Assembly: GCA_002633005.1 (NCBI GenBank)
Contig: NMRA01000253.1
Span: 526,099 to 590,098 of the forward strand
DNA length: 64,000 bases
DNA from: Phoronis australis
Taxonomy: Eukaryota; Phoronida; Phoronidae
Reading direction: 5' to 3'
The notes under the pieces are model-generated. The model was not told the DNA's origin, did not search any database, and saw only the letters and a program-made list of their open reading frames with translations. Of the stretch, positions 59,801-64,000 are shown in pieces (positions within the stretch are counted from its first letter, which is position 1; every line of letters starts with the position of its first letter). The translations under genes and the position numbers were made by a program.

Positions 59801-60532
59801 ACACAAAGCACCACCTCATGACAGTGGCAGACGACATCATCAGTTGTCAATCACTAGAGAACAACTTACAATGACTGTACCATACCACTTTCCCCAACTG
59901 TGAACAAATGACACTCCCAAAACTGAACAACAATAAATGCACACCAATGACCACAACATTCCCCCATCAGCGAGTGCTCACCAATTCCCAAGACCACATT
60001 CAGCTACAGCTCTGACCAACTCAAGTTCTTCAGCAGCAGTCCATGTCTTCTCAAATACTGAGAAATTGTGTTTCTGAAAGATACCGATTACCTTTACTTA
60101 GTGTAAGAGCAAGGTCAGAACATAAAAGATACCAAAGAGAACTGATTTTTTTTAGAGCTCAGAATTAACAAAATAGCGCGCTACTGCAATAGCCGTTTTA
60201 TCCACTTAACTTCCATAACACTCAGATAGCTTGACTTACCGTATGCATTGATATTTACCAAGATGCATTACAAATCTGTGGGATGATGGTCAAACATGGG
60301 CAGTAAGGAATGTGCACACGAGAAGATAAAATTAACCGCAGTGATTCTATTTGCTACTACTCACGATCACTTCATATTTGTGGTCACTCAGGTGTCCACC
60401 AAACTGGACACCACGGGCAAAGCAGTGGAGACAGATCTCCAGCTTCGGATCAGCACATTCTGCACATCGAATGAATGGCTCAATTAAAAATGTGGAGCAG
60501 CTTGGGCAGGCTGTTCTTTCTCCGGACATCAT
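41875..60532 (-). CDS. TADA2A: Transcriptional adapter 2-alpha (ADA2a)
   Basis: Eleven exons join in phase to 452 residues (human 443): 60365-60532, 59982-60073, 58233-58330, 52395-52445, 49116-49280, 47806-47913, 45927-46079, 45514-45674, 43624-43717, 43389-43462 and 41875-42069. The ZZ zinc finger (residues 9-54) has CPSC, CAEC, CLHC and the two histidines. The SANT domain (about 64-115) has TWTAAEELELVRAVAECGLG, the W split by an intron. Then come EDPPRPTHGSPWQLEMAGYM, the ADA2 signature ERQRRKRII (about 209), and the carboxy-terminal SWIRM domain with LAQARALLKMDVNKTRKLYD. The protein couples the GCN5/PCAF acetyltransferase to nucleosomes in the ADA and ATAC complexes in the nucleus. The start is the first of two ATGs; an AG at 60543-60542 could instead join an unseen upstream exon. 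No disabling change is visible. Confidence 0.95.
42343..43027. repeat. 195-bp direct repeat whose second copy starts at an N
   Basis: 42343-42537 and 42833-43027 match at about 96 percent; the second begins immediately after the single N at 42832. Both are in the last TADA2A intron. The layout suggests two overlapping contig ends from different haplotypes placed side by side, not a biological repeat. Confidence 0.85.
43718..45513. other. TADA2A intron with an unrecognised open frame
   Basis: 1.8-kb intron. A 101-codon minus-strand frame at 44288-44593 (…ASFQRWFSDFEKYAIWDKFM…) has a protein-like composition and could be a transposon remnant, but I do not recognise it. Confidence 0.3.
44135..44285 (+). 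repeat. Degenerate GTAG/GTAAG-rich tract
   Basis: Repeated 'gtaagtagg', 'gtaggtgg', 'aggtaagtagg' words over about 150 bp in a TADA2A intron. Confidence 0.55.
46080..47805. other. TADA2A intron, no feature seen
   Basis: 1.7-kb AT-rich intron without a recognised repeat or exon. Confidence 0.5.
48000..48090 (+). repeat. Possible tRNA-derived SINE remnant
   Basis: 'agccgtgccaactgactaag acacctgact' resembles an A-box region and 'aggtgcaatcc' 40 bp on resembles a decayed B box. Weak, inside a TADA2A intron. Confidence 0.25.
49281..52394. other. TADA2A intron with dispersed repeat copies
   Basis: 3.1-kb intron. Copies of the 'gccactaaggaac / aaatttcatgaagatcc' dispersed family occur at about 50395-50890, 51320-51500 and 52160-52280. 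A 141-codon open frame at 50868-51293 (minus) has no recognised domain and overlaps this repeat. Confidence 0.5.
52847..56691 (+). repeat. 1922-bp direct duplication joined at an N
   Basis: 52847-54768 is repeated at 54770-56691 with an offset of exactly 1923 and about 1-2 percent differences. The single N at 54769 is the junction. An 84-codon open frame is identical in both copies (53548-53802 and 55471-55725). It lies in the largest TADA2A intron. Probably an assembly duplication of one locus; a true tandem duplication cannot be excluded. Confidence 0.92.
56250..57600 (+). repeat. Diverged tandem repeat, about 0.67-kb period
   Basis: The block 56300-56920 (AACAGCGCTATGAGAA-type start, 'aaaacggtaagtctgagaaa', 'tgacttccggtt.aacaaaattttgttaaagctgat', 'aaaatgcggcctctatgagca') recurs at about 56980-57600 with clearly lower identity than the 1.9-kb duplication. 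These are genuine old repeats, unlike the N-linked copies. Confidence 0.75.
58331..59981. other. TADA2A second intron
   Basis: 1.65-kb intron with the 69-bp tandem repeat near its 5' end; otherwise AT-rich and featureless. Confidence 0.5.
59731..59868 (+). repeat. 69-bp tandem duplication
   Basis: 59731-59799 and 59800-59868 share 'cacacaaagc.ccacctcatg' through 'caatcactagagaacaactta' with about 10 percent differences. Confidence 0.88.
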
Positions 60533-60541
60533 CGAACGGTC

Positions 60542-63259
60542 CTGGAATGAACATAAATTCAGGCGCATTCAGGACATTGCACTAGACAACTGAAAACTTT
60601 TAACATAACTAAACTTTTTAGCACTTTTTTGTGACGGATGTACGGCACCATGATATCCAGGAGTTGGCCTTTGACAACAAGAGGTTGATGATGTACCACA
60701 GTCGAAGTGTTATTTTTTATAAAGTTTGGGCTTCGTGTGATTGTACTTATTGTGGCATATTTATGGTAATAAGTAGTAACACACGTGAAAATCAAACTAA
60801 TTTTTTAGGCAAAAAATTGAAAGCTATAGGACAGTATGGGTTTTGAAACTAGTGAGAGACTGGTCTTTCAGATGAAACCAGAAATGTTAAATATAGCCAC
60901 AAGTTTCATTTTTTGTTTTGAGGTTGACCTTTTCACGGAATTGTCCATCAGTAAAATATGCTGTTTTAAGTATCGTTTTTGAAAACAAACTCTCATCAAC
61001 ACACTGTTTTGTTTCACATTATGAACAGCCATGTGTCCCAGTACTCTTTTGATAATCGGAAGCAGAAGAACGCTAGAAACTTCAATGCTAAATGTCACGC
61101 GACCTCGCAGAAACCGAATGATTCATAACTTTAGGGCTGACTTAAGGGGCTTCGGTTGTTATTTAGCACATAATAAGCTCATTAATGGATACGTATACGT
61201 TTATATATATATATGTCTACTTCTCTCCTGTCTCACTCTCTATATAGCTTCGTTGTTGCCATGGTTCTCTCATATACGATATACGAACGAGTAAAAAGGT
61301 ACACAACGCTGTAATAATTTCAACAGTGGCACGATATAGGATAAAGTGAAAATGCGCATTTTAAAATGTGTCGATTATTGACGGTGAAATCGACATATTT
61401 CGTTTCGCGACCAAAACCCGCGGAAACGTCCTAATCATGCACAGCCTAACGCTCGCTTTCCGTCGCCAGGCGGAACAACCGGTCCGCAAACCTCAAATCA
61501 GTCCCGGCTCCGCCAATCTGGGAACGTCCCTGTGCCCCGTCTTCCACTGGCTAGTACGCAGTAGTACGGAGTCTGCACCTTCTGTCTTCCACTGGCCAGT
61601 AGGGAGGCCGCGCTCCGACCCCGATACGGATTCCGTGCTCCGGCGCCCATAGTTATATGTGTAGCACGGCAATCGAACACATACACATGCAGGGACACGA
61701 CTGCCATATATCAATAATTTTTATCAGCTACGAGCAATCGACTTTTAATTTAGATATTACATATAGTGTACGTAATTATCGGACGGACCCTAAATATCAT
61801 TACATAAAATCTTACTTGAACCTGGGCAATGACCATCGCCTCTGTTGGCCCGAATTCGGGCCAACAGAGGCGATGGTCATTGCCTAACTTGAAGCATAAT
61901 CTGAGAAATATACGACACAATTTTTTATTCCGCTGTAATGCATTCAATGTCCGGCACTGTCTCGTTTTTTTCTAGCGTTGCCTCGTTTTGATTTTACCGA
62001 GAGAGGATGCAATTTAGACCCCCAAGTCAGCCTAAAATGGATGACCGCATAAACCGGTTATAAAAGTTGAAAACAAAATCTTTTTCCACAATGAAATCAT
62101 CTAATTGAACTAACAATATGTCAATGTTTCATTTTTTCATTTGTTTTTAAACACAAGTCAAACCCCGGCCGCGCACGTGCGTGTGTCATATTAAGAAGGC
62201 AAAAAGATACTAAAAACTTCAGAGTTTGCACGCGCTTTAGTTGTCTGCACTGATTCATCGAAACGACTTGGTGCTGTCATCAGACTTCATGTTATGGATA
62301 ATTTTGTTGCGAACAGAGCCGTGTTTTAGCAGCATATGTCAAAACACTCGAGCTGAAATTTGGCTACAAGGTGCCCGTGGCCATTACTTGGTAAGTCAGT
62401 TTTCCGCGGTGTGGCGTATGGGGAAACATGGTGTCCGATATTATTTTACTAGGTTCTCCGAAGGTTTGCTAGTGTTTTTTTAAGATCAGTCGAAACATAA
62501 ATGTGGCTTTCGGTGACAAGATATAGTAACACAACAATTCTATAAAGGTAAGCCTTTATTTCAGCAAATAATTTACAACAATCCGTAGTATTTTCAATTG
62601 AATTTAATGCAAAATGTGCGAAAACGTCCGAGAATTGGGTTCACTGTGTAAAACAGTACAGATCGGTGCACCAGTTCCCGTTACATCTAAAAATGAGCAA
62701 GCTGAGAAGGAAGAGTAGTGTCGATAACTAACAGGATACAATGGTAACTAAGCGTGAACATGTACTAATAGAAGAACACGTAGATATTATCCCTAATATC
62801 TGTGCACAACAGAACCATTCACTTACATGTGTAGACGTTCACGTTTGTTTTGGGCGGAAGTCAAAGCTGGTTCCCTCCGTGCCGTTAAACGGTAGCCAGC
62901 ATACAAGCTGCAAGCAGGGAACCAGCGAGACCGTATGAGTCAAAACGGTGCTGGGGAGTGCTCAATAACGCTAGCATCTCACTGGAAAGAAAAGCAAAAA
63001 CCTCGCGAGATTTTGAGATACAGCGCCGTTAATTTCCAATGAGAGCACCTAATTGTGTTATCATTTTTCTTGCCGCAAGCATGTTATTGAACTCGACCCT
63101 GGTTCACCAGTACATGAATTTGGAATTCTGACCGTAAAGAGGGAGACAAATCTCTCGGCAAAATGCTCCAAAGCCAAAGCGAGGTAGTCACGTGATCATT
63201 GCTGAACTTCCTGGTTGGGGACCGGCCGATCGTAAGATTTTATCTCGAAAATAACAGAA
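60542..63259. other. Head-to-head intergenic region of TADA2A and TXNDC17
   Basis: Should hold both promoters. A GC-richer block at 61420-61650 contains a repeated 'gtcttccactggc.agta' segment (61537 and 61576), and a 60-bp perfect palindrome lies at 61825-61884. A plus-strand open frame at 62241-62483 contains a GTAAGT donor-like site at 62391 but I do not recognise it. No TATA box is assigned. Confidence 0.45.
61825..61884. repeat. Perfect 60-bp palindrome
   Basis: Two 30-base arms, GGCAATGACCATCGCCTCTG onward, meet without spacer at the central GAATTC (61852-61857). Every base pairs. Weak inverted similarity (acttgaacctg against taacttgaag) extends a little outside. Confidence 0.97.
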
Positions 63260-63398
63260 ATGATCCTACCGATTGAAGTGAATGGTTTAAAGGAATTTTT
63301 AAAGGAGGTTGAAAATCATCCGGATAAAGACATTTTTGTGCTGTTTACTGGTTCTGACGATGAGAGTGGGAAAAGTTGGTGCCCTGACTGTGTGAGAG
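63260..63398 (+). CDS. TXNDC17: Thioredoxin domain-containing protein 17, first exon (partial)
   Basis: ATG at 63260 opens 46 codons and ends AGAG|GTGAGT in phase 1. The translation starts MILPIEVNGLKEFLKEV and contains FVLFTGSDDESGKSWCPDC, the TRP14/TXNDC17 hallmark: a FTGS strand, then the WCPDC redox site with its two active cysteines. Human TXNDC17 is 123 residues; this exon covers about the first 40 percent. The protein is a cytosolic thioredoxin-like disulfide and persulfide reductase recycled by thioredoxin reductase. No second exon was found in the remaining 600 bp, so the gene continues beyond the window. It is divergent from TADA2A. Confidence 0.9.
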
Positions 63399-64000
63399 GT
63401 GAGTTTTGCATTTGACATGAAGGCAGTGGCATCTAGCGGCTGTTGCCAGTGTTGGAAGATAACCTGTCATGGATTACTGACGGTGACGGTGTCAGTGATA
63501 CTGCTCCGTCACTTCAATAATGAGGTGCGTTTATCATGGAGCCTGGTCAAATTAGGCGACCATTGATAAATGATCATTATTAGTCCGGTTAATAATACTA
63601 TAGTCGGGTAGGTGTATCCCTGATTTATATACTGGGGAACCCAATGTTCGTCCGCCTAAGCATAAAACCGACTTGCTGTTGTACTCACCGAATTATTCCA
63701 CTTCAAAGTTATGATCTGAATAGGATTCGATTTAACTCTCACAGATATACCGCATTCATCGATTCGGAAGTTTTCTTTAATTTGTGCCGAGTTATTTCAA
63801 ATGTGCACTGCCTTCGGCAGCCATTTTATTGTGACACCTAAGTTCGTCATATGCTGCCCCCTTTTGTAAAAACTGAGAAACATGCAGAAAAAGGCCAACG
63901 AAGTAATGAAAATTGCAACAGCCTGTTTTTATTGACATAAACTCGATTTGAAGCTTTGATGTTGAGCTCTGCACTGTGGTTTCCAATAAAAGCCAATTGG
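63399..64000. other. First intron of TXNDC17
   Basis: No acceptor followed by the expected continuation of TXNDC17 (about 30 residues after the active site) was found up to the window end. Confidence 0.5.

Overview
This is animal nuclear DNA. It is AT-rich, split genes have canonical GT/AG introns, most of the sequence is intergenic or intronic, and decayed transposable elements of several classes are nested in it. The gene set is an astacin-type protease, a secreted berberine-bridge-like flavoprotein, the histone-acetyltransferase adaptor TADA2A and a thioredoxin-like TXNDC17. With multicopy elements of a kind I associate with corals, anemones and other aquatic invertebrates, this suggests a marine invertebrate, perhaps a cnidarian; the phylum is inference. 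Five single N characters mark assembly joins, and two of them lie exactly between near-identical direct repeats.

Layout. 1-1.4 kb: fragment of a decayed multicopy element, with a 198-bp tandem duplication. 1.4-2.1 kb: degenerate repeat carrying four RFX X-box-like palindromes. 2.56-9.32 kb: a 6.8-kb foldback-like element with long inverted arms full of GCGGAAC palindromes. 9.9-12.7 kb: a LINE fragment split by a 1.38-kb terminal-inverted-repeat element with a CCTGG target duplication. 13.0-18.6 kb: three phase-compatible exons of an astacin gene on the minus strand; one intron holds a Ty3-like LTR element that has lost reverse transcriptase and a Penelope-like fragment. 22.9-28.7 kb: an apparently complete eight-exon FAD-linked oxidase on the plus strand. 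29.3-33.2 kb: a terminal-inverted-repeat element holding the middle and 3' part of the same multicopy protein family as the left edge. 35.5-36.1 kb: a compact candidate gene for a small secreted peptide, with TATA box and polyadenylation signal. 41.9-60.5 kb: complete eleven-exon TADA2A on the minus strand. 63.26 kb to the right edge: first exon of TXNDC17, divergent from TADA2A.

The genes do not form a pathway. TADA2A and TXNDC17 are housekeeping genes arranged head to head about 2.7 kb apart. The astacin, the flavoprotein and the small peptide are secreted-protein genes. Exon models were built by matching splice sites, reading phase and remembered protein families; no database search or transcript data were available.
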